DNA from: Bacillota bacterium | GTDB taxonomy: Bacteria > Bacillota > Clostridia > DSM-8532 | Length of the DNA: 64,000 bases | Assembly (NCBI GenBank): GCA_023415825.1 | Contig: JAEZJF010000021.1 | Span: forward strand, 1-64,000 | Reading direction: 5' to 3' | Shown here: piece by piece, positions 42,343-51,030 of the stretch | Position numbering within the stretch: the stretch's first letter is position 1 | How the letters are laid out: each line of letters begins with the position of its first letter | The notes under the pieces: model-generated | Seen by the model: the letters and a program-made list of their open reading frames with translations, nothing else | The model's database searches: none | Told to the model about the DNA's origin: nothing | Made by a program: the position numbers and the translations under genes

Positions 42343-43263
42343 TTACTTATGCTTTGAAAGCCAATCTGCGATATCCCTAAAGACTTCGTTTCTATTGATT
42401 TCATTGAGCATTTCATGACGACCTTCCGGATAGAGTTTCAGCGTTATATCCTCAATACCCAGTTTCCTGTAAATCTCATATAAGGCTTTTACACTTTTAC
42501 CAAAGTGCCCCACAGGATCTCGTTCACCCGACATGATATAAATCGGTAAAGTCAAGGGGACATTTCTGAGCTTATCAGCCTGGTAAAGCTTTTTTAATCC
42601 CTTGAAAAAATAATAGTAAAAATCTATGGGAAAGACATAGCCGCAGCGGGGATCGTCACAGTATTTGGAAACCTCACCGGTGTCACGGCTCAGCCAGTCA
42701 AAAGAGGTGCTTGGCTCTTTTATACTCTTGTTATAGCTTCCGAAGCTTAATGAATCGAGGAGCTTCCCCTTTTTCTTTCCACCAATTAGTCGTTTTTGCA
42801 AGGTAGCAAGTATGGCTCCTGCTGAAACATCAATTCCGTTCTGAGCAGCTGACCCTGATAGAATAATGCCATCAATATTCAGGCCATAATGGGTTATAAA
42901 GTCCTGGCCGACAAAAGAGCCAAAGCTATGGGCAAAAATAAAAACAGGAAGACCAGGATGTTTTTCTTTGATCAGGTTTGTGATAAAGTGGGCGTCTTTA
43001 ACGGTACTATTAAAGCCGTCTTCACCTATATAGCCCAGTTCCTCCATGGACTTGCAGCTATATCCCTGACTCCAGTGATCGTGACCATAAACAACATAGC
43101 CCTCATCATTGAGAAATTTCGCGAAAGCCTCGTATCTTCCTGCATGCTCTGCCATACCATGAAGAATTTGAATTGCCCCGATAGGGCTTTTAACCTGGTT
43201 CCATTGATGGAGACATAGTTCTCGATCCCCAAGAGCTTTAACATAAGAACAGGCATTCTCCAT
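42343..43263 (-). CDS. Alpha/beta hydrolase, monoacylglycerol lipase-like
   Basis: A 306-residue serine hydrolase of the Hydrolase_4 (serine aminopeptidase S33) group. It shows the oxyanion segment ILHGMAEHAGRYE, VVYGHDHWSQG, and the nucleophile elbow AHSFG with Ser113. The catalytic Asp is likely in MSGERDPVG and the His in YPEGRHEMLNE. These are the features of bacterial lysophospholipase or monoacylglycerol lipase-like enzymes. No signal peptide is present, so it acts in the cytoplasm. It is monocistronic; GGGGGAC lies near the start. Confidence 0.85.
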   Translation of the reverse strand: MENACSYVKALGDRELCLHQWNQVKSPIGAIQILHGMAEHAGRYEAFAKFLNDEGYVVYGHDHWSQGYSCKSMEELGYIGEDGFNSTVKDAHFITNLIKEKHPGLPVFIFAHSFGSFVGQDFITHYGLNIDGIILSGSAAQNGIDVSAGAILATLQKRLIGGKKKGKLLDSLSFGSYNKSIKEPSTSFDWLSRDTGEVSKYCDDPRCGYVFPIDFYYYFFKGLKKLYQADKLRNVPLTLPIYIMSGERDPVGHFGKSVKALYEIYRKLGIEDITLKLYPEGRHEMLNEINRNEVFRDIADWLSKHK

Positions 43264-43519
43264 AACAAGTCCCCCTTTTCAATTTTCCACAAAATACATT
43301 CCCGAACAGACTGATAACCAATACTATTATAACAAATATTTCCTGCGGAATCGAGAACGATGAGCTATTTTAGCAGGCCCATGCTCTCATACCCTTGTGA
43401 GATGTTTTCATTGCAAGCACTGCTACTTTACGGTATACTGCGGTTGGATATTTCTTTTTTACGTTGGTCGGGAAAACAGGTACGCATCAGTGAATTCATA
43501 AAATGAGGAGGAGACTCTT

Positions 43520-44671
43520 ATGAAGAAACTGTTCCTGTCATGTTTTTTGGTGCTGTGCATCCTATTATGCGCATGCTCCAAAACAAATCCTGCCGCACCT
43601 ACTATAAACCCGTCCCCCTCACAAACACCTGTAATTAGCAATACATCCTCTCAAGCACCGACATCTCAGCCTACCGTTGTACCGACAGAACCGAATTTTC
43701 CTGAAATGACACCTGAACCCAAAAGCTCTTCCTCAGTCATAAACGAGGAAGATTTATATACTATGTCGGAGGATGAAATAAAGGCTAAGCTGGATGCCTT
43801 ACGCGCCAAGCCGTCTAATGAGCTGTCTGCTGATGACAAGTATAATACCTCATTGCTTGATTATTATCTTGAAGTTACTTATGGTGATTATAATACCCAC
43901 GTACCTCTCGGTTCGTCAAACTATATAAAATATCCGTATAATAAGGAGATTAAGGTTGACTTAAACGGTGATGGTAAGCTTGATAAAATCGTTGTGACCC
44001 CGACTGACCAAGGGGTAGTTCTTAATATAAACGGCTTAAAATACGACTACAATCATTTTGGTAATTTAGCAGAAGAATTTGCCATTATCGACATTGACGA
44101 AAGCGATAAATTTAAAGAGATCGTTATAAGCGATTACGGTCCAAGCAGCGATGATACCTCAATCTTCTTTTGCTTTGATGGTAAGAAGATTGTTTATATG
44201 AACGAGAATGCCAGTAATAACCGACCCAGGCCAAAAGGGGAAGATCAACTCTACGGCGGTAACGATGAAATCGGCGGCGAGTTTTCGTATATTGAGTGCG
44301 GAGGCAAAGGTGAAATAGTAACCCTTCAACGGGCAGCGCTTTTGCATACATGGCAGTACCCTATTCGGTATAAGCTGACAGACGGACATCTCCTGAGGGT
44401 TCAGCCTGAAATCTTCAAGGTCAGCTGGAAGGTGTTCACATTAAGGGAATTGCCTCTTTATACAGAAAGGGACAAAAAAAGCCGACAAATTACAATGGAT
44501 AAAGGTACTGTGGTTACATTTACCGCATTGGATGATATCGAATGGATTCAGGTAACACTGCCGGACGGACAACGCGGTTGGTTTTGGGTAAAGAATCATA
44601 GCAATATAATAAACGGAAACGAGGAAATCTTCGGACACCAAGTTTTCTTCGGTTTATGTTATGCAGATTGA
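43520..44671 (+). CDS. Lipoprotein with Ca-binding-like motif and C-terminal SH3-like domain
   Basis: A 383-residue lipoprotein. The signal peptide ends in the lipobox LLCAC at residues 15-19, followed by a Ser/Thr/Pro-rich linker to about residue 75. A middle domain carries DLNGDGKLDK, an EF-hand- or VCBS-like calcium loop, and a second acidic loop IDIDESDKFKEI. The last 90 residues (FTLRELPLYTERDKKSRQ, GTVVTFTALDDIEWIQVTLPDG and GWFWV) look like a bacterial SH3 domain, which often binds peptidoglycan. GAGGAGG is just before the ATG. Role unknown; most likely an envelope-associated protein. Confidence 0.7.
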   Translation: MKKLFLSCFLVLCILLCACSKTNPAAPTINPSPSQTPVISNTSSQAPTSQPTVVPTEPNFPEMTPEPKSSSSVINEEDLYTMSEDEIKAKLDALRAKPSNELSADDKYNTSLLDYYLEVTYGDYNTHVPLGSSNYIKYPYNKEIKVDLNGDGKLDKIVVTPTDQGVVLNINGLKYDYNHFGNLAEEFAIIDIDESDKFKEIVISDYGPSSDDTSIFFCFDGKKIVYMNENASNNRPRPKGEDQLYGGNDEIGGEFSYIECGGKGEIVTLQRAALLHTWQYPIRYKLTDGHLLRVQPEIFKVSWKVFTLRELPLYTERDKKSRQITMDKGTVVTFTALDDIEWIQVTLPDGQRGWFWVKNHSNIINGNEEIFGHQVFFGLCYAD

Positions 44672-44692
44672 ACACTATAAGGGGCCAAGCTG

Positions 44693-45136
44693 CTAAACAA
44701 ATAAATCAAGAACCATCTGAACATGGGGGATTCCGTCTTCAAGGAATTCTTCCGATACCTGTCTAAATCCATGCCTTTCATAAAGCCCTTTTGCGTATGT
44801 CTGTGCTTCTATTTTTATAGCAGTTGCCTTCAACTGATTCTTTGCAACTTTTATTCCTTCTGCAAGAATCCTGCTGCCTATGCCGCACCGCCTTTTTACA
44901 GCAAGCACCCTGCCGATTGATACATCATCAAAGGACACGCCTTTTTCTATAACTCTTAAGTATGCCTGGATTCCTTCACTATCCTTCAGATATACATGGA
45001 ATGAGTGTTTATCCTTGTCGTCAAACTCCTGATAAGGACAATTTTGTTCTACGACAAACACGGCAACCCTAATCTTTAGGATTTCATACAGTTCTTCGAC
45101 TGATAACTCTTCAAATCTTTTTACTACAAGTTCCAT
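44693..45136 (-). CDS. ElaA-like GNAT acetyltransferase
   Basis: A 147-residue GCN5-related N-acetyltransferase of the ElaA group. Typical pieces are ELYEILKIRVAVFVVEQNCPYQEFD at the start, AYLRVIEKG and IGRVLAVKRRCGIGSRIL (the acetyl-CoA loop, with RCGIGS replacing the common RGxGxG/A), then YERHGFRQVSEEFLEDGIPH near the end. The acceptor is unknown. It is preceded by a 27-codon fragment on the same strand (45159-45242), whose end may supply its ribosome site (GGGAGGA). Confidence 0.88.
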   Translation of the reverse strand: MELVVKRFEELSVEELYEILKIRVAVFVVEQNCPYQEFDDKDKHSFHVYLKDSEGIQAYLRVIEKGVSFDDVSIGRVLAVKRRCGIGSRILAEGIKVAKNQLKATAIKIEAQTYAKGLYERHGFRQVSEEFLEDGIPHVQMVLDLFV

Positions 45137-45158
45137 TAGTATTTCATCCTCCCAGAAA

Positions 45159-45242
45159 CTATGTGATTCTCCCTTTCAGTTCATTGTAAAAGCTTTTACT
45201 CAGTCTCTTGTTAAGCTCACCCCATGACTTGTAATGATCCAT
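45159..45242 (-). pseudogene. 27-residue N-terminal remnant of a cytosolic protein
   Basis: A short frame (MDHYKSWGELNKRLSKSF, continuing to ...LKGRIT) with AAAGGA before its ATG. It reads like the beginning of a conserved clostridial cytosolic protein whose start is usually followed by a YFLTRYH-type segment. Here TAG stands where that Tyr would be, the next codons give FL, and the GNAT ribosome site follows. It is probably a gene truncated by a stop and a deletion; a real short upstream peptide is possible. Confidence 0.35.
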
Positions 45243-45369
45243 ACTATAATCCTTTCGCAAAATATATACAACTTTTGATTATATCTGCTCACTAAATTCC
45301 TGTTTTTCCCATGCTATATACACGCCATGGGACTCATATTGACGCCAAAAGATTAACTACGGAATCTCT

Positions 45370-45912
45370 TTATTCCTCGTTTCGCAAGCATTCTAAAATG
45401 CTACGGATATTTCTGTCCAGCCGCTTTGAACGGATCGTGATAAACAATTCTTCAAGCGCGGACAGGCTTGCAAGACTGCTAATCATGACCGCTGTCGCCG
45501 CCAATCCAGTGGCAAGATAAATCAAGGGGAAACAAAACAACATGAAGCCGGTTGCTTTGTTGATATAGGTATGCAAAGACGAGAAGGCTTTGTATTTCTG
45601 GTATCCAATTCCCAATACTGCAAATCGAATCAACGCAATGACCGCAATCCAATAAATCATCCATTTTTTAAAATAAATTATTGGCAAGAAAATGACGAGC
45701 ATTACGGCTATGAAAACAAAATCGGCGATGCTGTCAAGCACTTCGCCAAGTTTACTGGCGGTATTGGTTTTTCGGGCAACGTATCCGTCCACCATATCAC
45801 TAAGTCCGCAAAGCGAATATAGTACAAAAAAGGGCACTGATAACGGTTCCATAAAAAACAGCGACACAGCGCCTGCAATTCGCCCGATGGTGATAAAATT
45901 GGCAGCGTACAT
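45370..45912 (-). CDS. CDP-alcohol phosphatidyltransferase family protein
   Basis: A 180-residue membrane enzyme that transfers a phosphatidyl group from CDP-diacylglycerol to an alcohol. The catalytic motif DG-x2-AR-x8-G-x3-D-x3-D is complete: DGYVARKTNTASKLGEVLDS with the last Asp in IADF. Five to six hydrophobic helices are visible. The substrate alcohol (glycerol phosphate, serine, inositol or other) cannot be told; phosphatidylglycerophosphate-synthase-like ITIGRIAGAVSL at the N-terminus favours a PgsA-like group, but standard PgsA is usually near genes not found here. It lies between the GNAT gene and the tRNA-Pro. Confidence 0.88.
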   Translation of the reverse strand: MYAANFITIGRIAGAVSLFFMEPLSVPFFVLYSLCGLSDMVDGYVARKTNTASKLGEVLDSIADFVFIAVMLVIFLPIIYFKKWMIYWIAVIALIRFAVLGIGYQKYKAFSSLHTYINKATGFMLFCFPLIYLATGLAATAVMISSLASLSALEELFITIRSKRLDRNIRSILECLRNEE

Positions 45913-45976
45913 GATCTCATCACCCCCTTAACATATGATAAAACAAATAGCATATTATTAGCAAAAAATCCAATTA

Positions 45977-46002
45977 AAAAAGATGCAACCTTGCATCTTT
46001 TT
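45977..46002 (-). terminator. Terminator after tRNA-Pro
   Basis: AAAAAGATGCAA / TTGCATCTTTTT perfect stem with a 2-base loop core, T-rich on both sides; 14 bases past the tRNA 3' end on the minus strand. Confidence 0.75.
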
Positions 46003-46016
46003 TAATCGGACAATAT

Positions 46017-46095
46017 TGGTCGGAGTGACACGACTTGAACGTGCGACCTCTTGCACCCCAAGCAAGCACTCTAGCCAGAACTGAGCTACACCCCG
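46017..46095 (-). tRNA. tRNA-Pro (anticodon GGG)
   Basis: The minus strand folds as a full cloverleaf: acceptor CGGGGTG / CACTCCG with discriminator A and encoded CCA; D arm GCTC...GAGT; anticodon stem CTTGC / GCAAG with loop TTGGGGT, anticodon GGG; 5-base variable loop; T arm GCACG-TTCAAGT-CGTGT. C1-G72 and A73 are the usual bacterial tRNA-Pro identity features. It reads codons CCC and CCU. Confidence 0.95.
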
Positions 46096-46110
46096 ACAGC
46101 GACAAAACCT

Positions 46111-46139
46111 ATTATAATGCATATCTTCAAAAACCACAA
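46111..46139 (-). promoter_or_regulatory. tRNA-Pro promoter
   Basis: Minus strand TTGTGG (46134-46139), 17-base spacer, TATAAT (46111-46116), about 15 bases before the tRNA 5' end. Confidence 0.7.
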
Positions 46140-46220
46140 TACCCTTTTTTGAGAAATTCACATCAAAACCGGTGGAAAACAAATGAAGATATCAGAATGA
46201 TAAATCATAATTTTTAGCTA

Positions 46221-47459
46221 CTAATCTAATATAGTCCAAATTATAAGTACTTTAACATTTTTTTGTTTTAGTCTATTAACTACTATCGGATATTTTTTTA
46301 TTGTACCATCAGCAGCCTTTACTGTTATTGTAAATTTATTAGTCCCAACTTTTAAATTGTAATTTCCATTCCCAGTTACTTTTGCAGATATATTCTCTGC
46401 AACACCTAAAATATTTACTTTTTTTGTTGAATAATTAACATCTAAAGTAAATGAATTCTGCTCTGTACCGCATAGATATTCATTAATTTGTAAGGATTCC
46501 AATTTAGCAGACGGTTTTAATCTATTTATTGTTACCGGATATACTTTTGTATCACCATTTTCAGCCTCAATAGTAATATTTATTATATTAGTACCAACTT
46601 CTAAACTATGTGATCCACCGCCTATTATCTTAATATTACTAAATTGTAAATAAGATACTGAAATATTAATAGAAGAGACGTCATATGAAACATTTTTAAC
46701 AAGATTCTTTGGGTCGGAGCTATATCTTATCTCTTCATTGCCAATTTTGGTATTGTTTTTATCATATTCCTCAATACCAAGATATAAAAAGGAATTATCA
46801 GAACATTTTTCTCTATTTATATTAATTGTATATACTTTTTTTATGCCACTCTTTGATATTACAGGTATTTCAATTTTATTATCTCCAGGGTTTAATATGT
46901 AGTCATCACATATCAAATTTTCATTAGCAGTCATGCAAGTAATATTTACTTTACTGACATCATTTTCAACATTTGCATAGTAATTCTGAATTTCAGAGTT
47001 AAATTTTGGAGTTTCTTGTATTGACATGTTTTTGGAATCATCAATAATTGATAAAGAAGTCAAATTATTATCATCGTCTGGGTTTTGTTTTCTTGTAATT
47101 GTAATAGTATATGTTTTACTTATGCTACCTGATTGGGATACTACTAGCTTGATTTCGTTCTTACCAACAACTAAATTATATTCTTTAGCTCCAACTACAT
47201 TACAACTACCGCGACAAGTTGCTTCAATTTTAACATTAGTTACACTATGCTCAACAATCGCGGTATAGCTCAAAATATCCTTATTGAAATCTTCATTTAA
47301 ATCAATATATCCATAATATAGAGAATCACTTCCTGGCATTGGTTCATTATGTTTCGGCCTGATTCGGATGGAACTTAGGAAATTATTGTCAGCAAATATT
47401 GGTACACCCAAATTCATAATTGTAGCTATAACTAAAAGAATACATATCAATTTTTTCAT
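46221..47459 (-). CDS. Secreted protein with cadherin-like beta-sandwich repeats
   Basis: A 412-residue exported protein. A signal peptide (MKKLICILLVIATIMNLG, ending near FADN) is followed by four cadherin-like beta-sandwich repeats of about 90 residues (type PF12733). Each has the pattern L..L.I, ...YYANV or YTAIV, V..V.IT, and closes with NLVVGKN/LEVGTN/LKVGTN and a K.Y.I.I.R strand, e.g. GTIKKYPIVVNRLK at the end. No catalytic or anchoring domain is visible. The start at 47459 has GGGGGAG before it. The gene is markedly more AT-rich and Asn/Ile/Lys-rich than its neighbours, suggesting recent acquisition. Probably a surface or matrix protein. Confidence 0.8.
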   Translation of the reverse strand: MKKLICILLVIATIMNLGVPIFADNNFLSSIRIRPKHNEPMPGSDSLYYGYIDLNEDFNKDILSYTAIVEHSVTNVKIEATCRGSCNVVGAKEYNLVVGKNEIKLVVSQSGSISKTYTITITRKQNPDDDNNLTSLSIIDDSKNMSIQETPKFNSEIQNYYANVENDVSKVNITCMTANENLICDDYILNPGDNKIEIPVISKSGIKKVYTININREKCSDNSFLYLGIEEYDKNNTKIGNEEIRYSSDPKNLVKNVSYDVSSINISVSYLQFSNIKIIGGGSHSLEVGTNIINITIEAENGDTKVYPVTINRLKPSAKLESLQINEYLCGTEQNSFTLDVNYSTKKVNILGVAENISAKVTGNGNYNLKVGTNKFTITVKAADGTIKKYPIVVNRLKQKNVKVLIIWTILD

Positions 47460-47671
47460 TAATTTGTTCTCCCCCAACTTTATGTTTTTCAAATCATTAT
47501 AGTTTTTAGTTAATATTCACCAGTATGAAATTTCACTCTGTTTATTTCGATCCCTGTTGGTCAGCATTGCATTCTCTTCCTTTTATTAGTATCATCTTAT
47601 AAGATACAGTATATTATCTTTTTTATACTTTTTGCAATCTTTTTTCCACGAATATTACAAAAGAATAAGTA

Positions 47672-47713
47672 AATGTTAATGCCATGCGGTAAAAGCCGCA
47701 TGGCATTAACATT
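47672..47713. terminator. Strong bidirectional hairpin
   Basis: An 18-bp perfect stem (AATGTTAATGCCATGCGG / CCGCATGGCATTAACATT) with a 6-base loop, 25 bases past the stop of the flavoprotein gene at 47738; TTTT follows on the plus side only. Confidence 0.75.
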
Positions 47714-47737
47714 TTCCGGGGTTATGTAGTGTGATTT

Positions 47738-48373
47738 TTACCTCACGAAGCTGGTCATTACCTTGGCCTCGGATTGGGGCTCCTGCACAGCATTCTTCCC
47801 CGCTTCGCATAACTGGAGCAGCCACGCCATGTTCTTCCCCAAAAGGCGCATGATTTGATTACCTTCCGCGTCCTCCCTCACCTCTCCTGGAACACGGCCA
47901 TGGATGACATTCCAGTAATTCGAGGACGCGATCAGCATCTCTGAATAAAACAGATATTTGTTAAGCTGATCCAGCGCGGTAATCCCGCCGCTCCTGCGTA
48001 CAGCCGCAAGGCTGGCACCGACTTTATGCCGAAACAGACCGCCGTTTGCGCCGGCCACGTAGAAAGCCCGGTCCAGAAGACACTTCATGGAGCCGGTGAT
48101 GCCCGCATAGTGTGTAGGAGAACCCAGGAGGATCCCATCCGCCTCCCGCATCTTCTGAATATAGCCGTTGGCGATGTCGTCGTCAAACCTGCACCTGCCG
48201 TTTTTATTCCTGTGGCACTCTCCACAGCCGATACATCCCCTCACCGGTTGGGCACCGACGGTCAAAATTTCCGTTTCTATACCCAGGGCTTCCAGTTCCT
48301 CTGCAACGACGCCGATTGTCTGGGCGGTGTTTCCTTTACTCTTTGCGCTCCCGTTGATGGCCACCACTTTCAT
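47738..48373 (-). CDS. Iron-sulfur flavoprotein-like NAD(P)H-dependent reductase
   Basis: A 211-residue flavodoxin-fold protein. The FMN loop is INGSAKSKGNTAQTI and the second flavin segment GSPTHYAGITGSMKCLLDRAFY. Cys47, Cys50, Cys53 and Cys61 (RGCIGCGECHRNKNGRC) form the CxxCxxC-x7-C pattern of clostridial and archaeal iron-sulfur flavoproteins, which bind a [4Fe-4S] cluster. Such proteins reduce quinones, oxygen or other small acceptors. The gene is more GC-rich than the neighbouring cadherin-like gene, with many GCG/GCC codons. It is monocistronic; no regulator is adjacent. Confidence 0.88.
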   Translation of the reverse strand: MKVVAINGSAKSKGNTAQTIGVVAEELEALGIETEILTVGAQPVRGCIGCGECHRNKNGRCRFDDDIANGYIQKMREADGILLGSPTHYAGITGSMKCLLDRAFYVAGANGGLFRHKVGASLAAVRRSGGITALDQLNKYLFYSEMLIASSNYWNVIHGRVPGEVREDAEGNQIMRLLGKNMAWLLQLCEAGKNAVQEPQSEAKVMTSFVR

Positions 48374-48486
48374 TTCCCTGTTCTCCCTTCAAATCGTATG
48401 TTTACAAATTCAGATATACCCTGATTGTACCTCGTTTCATGCCTTTCCAGCAACTGTGAATTGGCGAGAGACGGCACAACGGAACG

Positions 48487-48516
48487 ATAAAAAAAGCATC
48501 CCTTTTCGTGGGATGC
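48487..48516 (-). terminator. Terminator of CheY-like gene
   Basis: Stem GCATCCC / GGGATGC with a 7-base loop, then TTTTTTT on the minus strand, 19 bases past the stop. Confidence 0.85.
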
Positions 48517-48534
48517 GTACACTGGAGCTTCTAT

Positions 48535-48897
48535 TTATTTGCTGACAATTTTATTGAGGGTCTTAACAATGTACTCCTCATTAAAAGGTTTAACAATAAA
48601 ATTTAGGGCACCGGAAATTATAGCCTCTTTAACCATAGGCTCCTGACCCATGGCACTGACCATAAGCACCTTCGCACGGGGGTCAAAGCTTCGGATCTCT
48701 TTCAGTGCCTCTAAACCAGACATGATAGGCATGGTAATATCCATGGTCACAAGGTCAGGCTTAAGCTCCTTATATTTATGTATGGCTTCCTGTCCATTTT
48801 CGGCCTCAGCCACAACCTCGAAGCCATTTCTCTCCAAAATAAGACGAATGGACATTCTCATAAAAGCTGCGTCGTCTACAATTAGTACTTTTGCCAT
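48535..48897 (-). CDS. CheY-like single-domain response regulator
   Basis: A 120-residue receiver domain without an output domain. Acidic residues Asp8/Asp9 (VLIVDDAAFMR), phosphoacceptor Asp53 (LVTMDITMPIMSGLEAL), the Ser/Thr position in VLMVSAMGQ and Lys in FIVKPFNEE are all present, so it should be phosphorylatable. The wording is close to CheY of chemotaxis. It stands alone with its own promoter and terminator. No che operon is in the window, so the partner kinase is elsewhere; it may act with receptors such as the one at 32640. Confidence 0.9.
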   Translation of the reverse strand: MAKVLIVDDAAFMRMSIRLILERNGFEVVAEAENGQEAIHKYKELKPDLVTMDITMPIMSGLEALKEIRSFDPRAKVLMVSAMGQEPMVKEAIISGALNFIVKPFNEEYIVKTLNKIVSK

Positions 48898-48924
48898 AAG
48901 TCCCCCTACTTCTTTTTGGGATAT

Positions 48925-48953
48925 ATTATAGCAAAAAGCAACTTCTTTTAACA
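48925..48953 (-). promoter_or_regulatory. Promoter of CheY-like gene
   Basis: Minus strand TGTTAA (48948-48953), 17-base spacer, TATAAT (48925-48930); GGGGGA precedes the ATG. Confidence 0.6.
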
Positions 48954-48968
48954 GTAGTATTTCGGTGC

Positions 48969-50489
48969 TTAAAAATTATCCTTATATTTGCCCCACCAAG
49001 CCTTTGCCTTTTCAATCATTTCAGGGTGCGAGTCAGGATTAAAGTCAAGGTTAACATCAAGGTACGCTCCGTTGGTAAAAATCTTGACATTGTCGTGCTG
49101 GCTGGCCAGAAGGAGCGCGTATATGGCTAGTGATCGTTCATAATCATCCTTCGACTCGAGCTTCTCCATCAAGCCCGGTATAGCCGGCTTGCCCATCGCT
49201 CCCAATTCTTCAGCTGCGGTGTACCAGGTATAACCATCACCATAGGTGCCGGTATAGCTCTGGTCTTTGAGCTTATCAAGGTTATACTGCACTTTTTCTT
49301 CTATCGTCTCATCTACAGGAGCAAGAGTCTCTTTAGCTACAGCACTTTCCTTAGTAGGGGGTTCTGTGGGCTGCACAGACTCAACAGTGGCCGTCGGAAC
49401 GGGTGTAACAGTAGGGTCTTCGGGCTTTTGGTTCCTATCACTCTGTGCATTAGTCAATGTCGAGCAACCTATCAAAACAGTCATAACAAAAGCCATAAGC
49501 GTACCAATTGCAGTTTTCTTTTTATATTTCGTTATCATACCAATTCTCCTTTTAACACTGGATTTTTTCTGTATAAGACCGCTGGTGCAGGCCAGAGTAT
49601 GGGGCTCGGAAAACATGTCTGCCAGATTTAAGATAGTCCGTCCATATTGGTGATACTCTGAAGGGCTTAGCCTTTTCAGAACACTTTCATCGCATGAAAC
49701 CTCACAATCCTCCCGTATCCTGTGGAAGGCGTATACAATGACGGGGTTGAACCAGTAAACACACCTTAAAAATGCCATAAGCCAATTGAAGAAAATGTCC
49801 TTACGTTTATAATGTATGAGCTCGTGTATGAACACATACTTCATCTCCTGTTCGGAGAGCTGCTTCAACACCTGTCCTGACAGAACAAGCCTGGGCCTAA
49901 TGATACCGTATAGGATGGGTACCCTGACACCCTCATGAATGACAAGGGGAATAGAACGTTTTACTGAGGCTACCTTATGGCAATCTTGTATTATTCTAAT
50001 GCTTATGGCATCACGGCATGGTATGCTGAAGCGTATTTTCTTATAAAACCGTATATTAAAATACAGTATGATTAAAGCCATTATGACTGCGCCCAACAAC
50101 CAGATAACGGCCAGGATGTCCATAAATGCAGGTGCATTTTGAAGGTTTATAGCAGTTTCGGGCTGATTTGCTCCAACGACGGGTTGCTGATGGTTCTCCT
50201 GTGGTCTTTCGGCAGGCACACCCGCTGAAAGTCTGGGAATTGCTGTGTTGCTTTCATCATATTGCTGGATACCGACCATCACCGGATTGAATAAATTATA
50301 GAGGCTAAGCTCAGCCTCAGGCGCAACCGGAAGGACGAGCCGGAGAATCAACAGAAGCCAGACTGTATAATGCCAGTTGGCACTGAGCCTATCCCTTAAT
50401 ATGCCCTTAATTATAATGAGAACTATTATGAGCAATGTCCCCTTTAGGGAAAGCCTTAAAACTTCTTGAAAGACCTCAGTCAAATTCAT
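48969..50489 (-). CDS. BlaR1-like M56 metallopeptidase with C-terminal HEAT-like region
   Basis: A 506-residue membrane zinc protease of the M56 family, partner of the BlaI-type repressor just upstream (4 bases apart). Membrane helices occur at about 15-30, 40-56 and 122-144; the zinc motif HELIH is at 222-226 with YKRKD following, then CDESV at about 267. A helix near 325-345 precedes a Pro/Thr/Val-rich linker, and the last 110 residues (TWYTAAEELGAMGKPAIPGLMEKL, then YERSLAIYALLLASQ in pieces) look like a short HEAT-type helical repeat on the outer side. There is no penicillin-binding sensor domain. The signal is unknown and may be an envelope or peptide stress. Confidence 0.87.
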   Translation of the reverse strand: MNLTEVFQEVLRLSLKGTLLIIVLIIIKGILRDRLSANWHYTVWLLLILRLVLPVAPEAELSLYNLFNPVMVGIQQYDESNTAIPRLSAGVPAERPQENHQQPVVGANQPETAINLQNAPAFMDILAVIWLLGAVIMALIILYFNIRFYKKIRFSIPCRDAISIRIIQDCHKVASVKRSIPLVIHEGVRVPILYGIIRPRLVLSGQVLKQLSEQEMKYVFIHELIHYKRKDIFFNWLMAFLRCVYWFNPVIVYAFHRIREDCEVSCDESVLKRLSPSEYHQYGRTILNLADMFSEPHTLACTSGLIQKKSSVKRRIGMITKYKKKTAIGTLMAFVMTVLIGCSTLTNAQSDRNQKPEDPTVTPVPTATVESVQPTEPPTKESAVAKETLAPVDETIEEKVQYNLDKLKDQSYTGTYGDGYTWYTAAEELGAMGKPAIPGLMEKLESKDDYERSLAIYALLLASQHDNVKIFTNGAYLDVNLDFNPDSHPEMIEKAKAWWGKYKDNF

Positions 50490-50493
50490 GGCT

Positions 50494-50874
50494 TCACCTT
50501 CTTTCCCGATCCGCGTCCAAAAGTGCCCTTAGCTCATCCAGCTCTTCCCTGCTCAATTTCTCTTCCTTGATGAAACTGGCAACCAAGTGATGAATGGAAC
50601 CGTTATAGACTTTATTAATGAATGATTCAGTCTGGGTTTTTTTATATTCAGCCTCAGAAACCAATGGATAGTAAAGATGGTAAGGGCTCTCCTTTTTTAC
50701 TCCCACAACGCCCTTTGACACCAACCGACTGATAAGTGTGTGGATGGTCTTAGGATTCCATTGGGTTTCTTCACGCAAAGACTCAATAATCTCGCTTGCA
50801 TTTTGAGGTGAGTTTTTCCAGAGAGTCTTAATGACATACCATTCAGCGTCTGAGATTTTGTTTGCCTTATTCAA
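50494..50874 (-). CDS. BlaI/MecI-family repressor
   Basis: A 126-residue winged-helix repressor. NKISDAEWYVIKTLWKN and TIHTLISRLVSKGVVGV are the family's helix-turn-helix signatures; the charged C-terminal helices (LSREELDELRALLD) would dimerise. The start ATG is at 50874. Its promoter carries two identical operators (50890-50927), and the M56 protease follows immediately, the standard derepression circuit: signal, protease activation, repressor cleavage. The recognition region differs from that of the BlaI at 4402-4773. Confidence 0.93.
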   Translation of the reverse strand: MNKANKISDAEWYVIKTLWKNSPQNASEIIESLREETQWNPKTIHTLISRLVSKGVVGVKKESPYHLYYPLVSEAEYKKTQTESFINKVYNGSIHHLVASFIKEEKLSREELDELRALLDADRERR

Positions 50875-50889
50875 AAGATTTTCTCCTTC

Positions 50890-50941
50890 CTACAATTGTA
50901 GTCTCTTATCCCATACTACAATTGTAGGAAGAGATTGTCAA
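50890..50941 (-). promoter_or_regulatory. Promoter with two BlaI operators
   Basis: Minus strand TTGACA (50936-50941), 17-base spacer, TAGTAT (50913-50918). CTACAATTGTAG, a perfect palindrome of the known BlaI/MecI type, occurs at 50890-50901 and 50916-50927, 26 bases apart; the second covers spacer and -10. Confidence 0.9.
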
Positions 50942-51030
50942 GACTTTCCTAATAAATTTCCAAATATTCTTAGGATAATGTTGATAGAATCTTTGTTTTA
51001 AAGGTGCAGGCCTCAACCCCAAAATAGAAA

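Noticed and set aside
48487..48897. Chemotaxis operon around the CheY-like gene
   Set aside because: The gene has its own promoter and terminator and no other che genes are adjacent.
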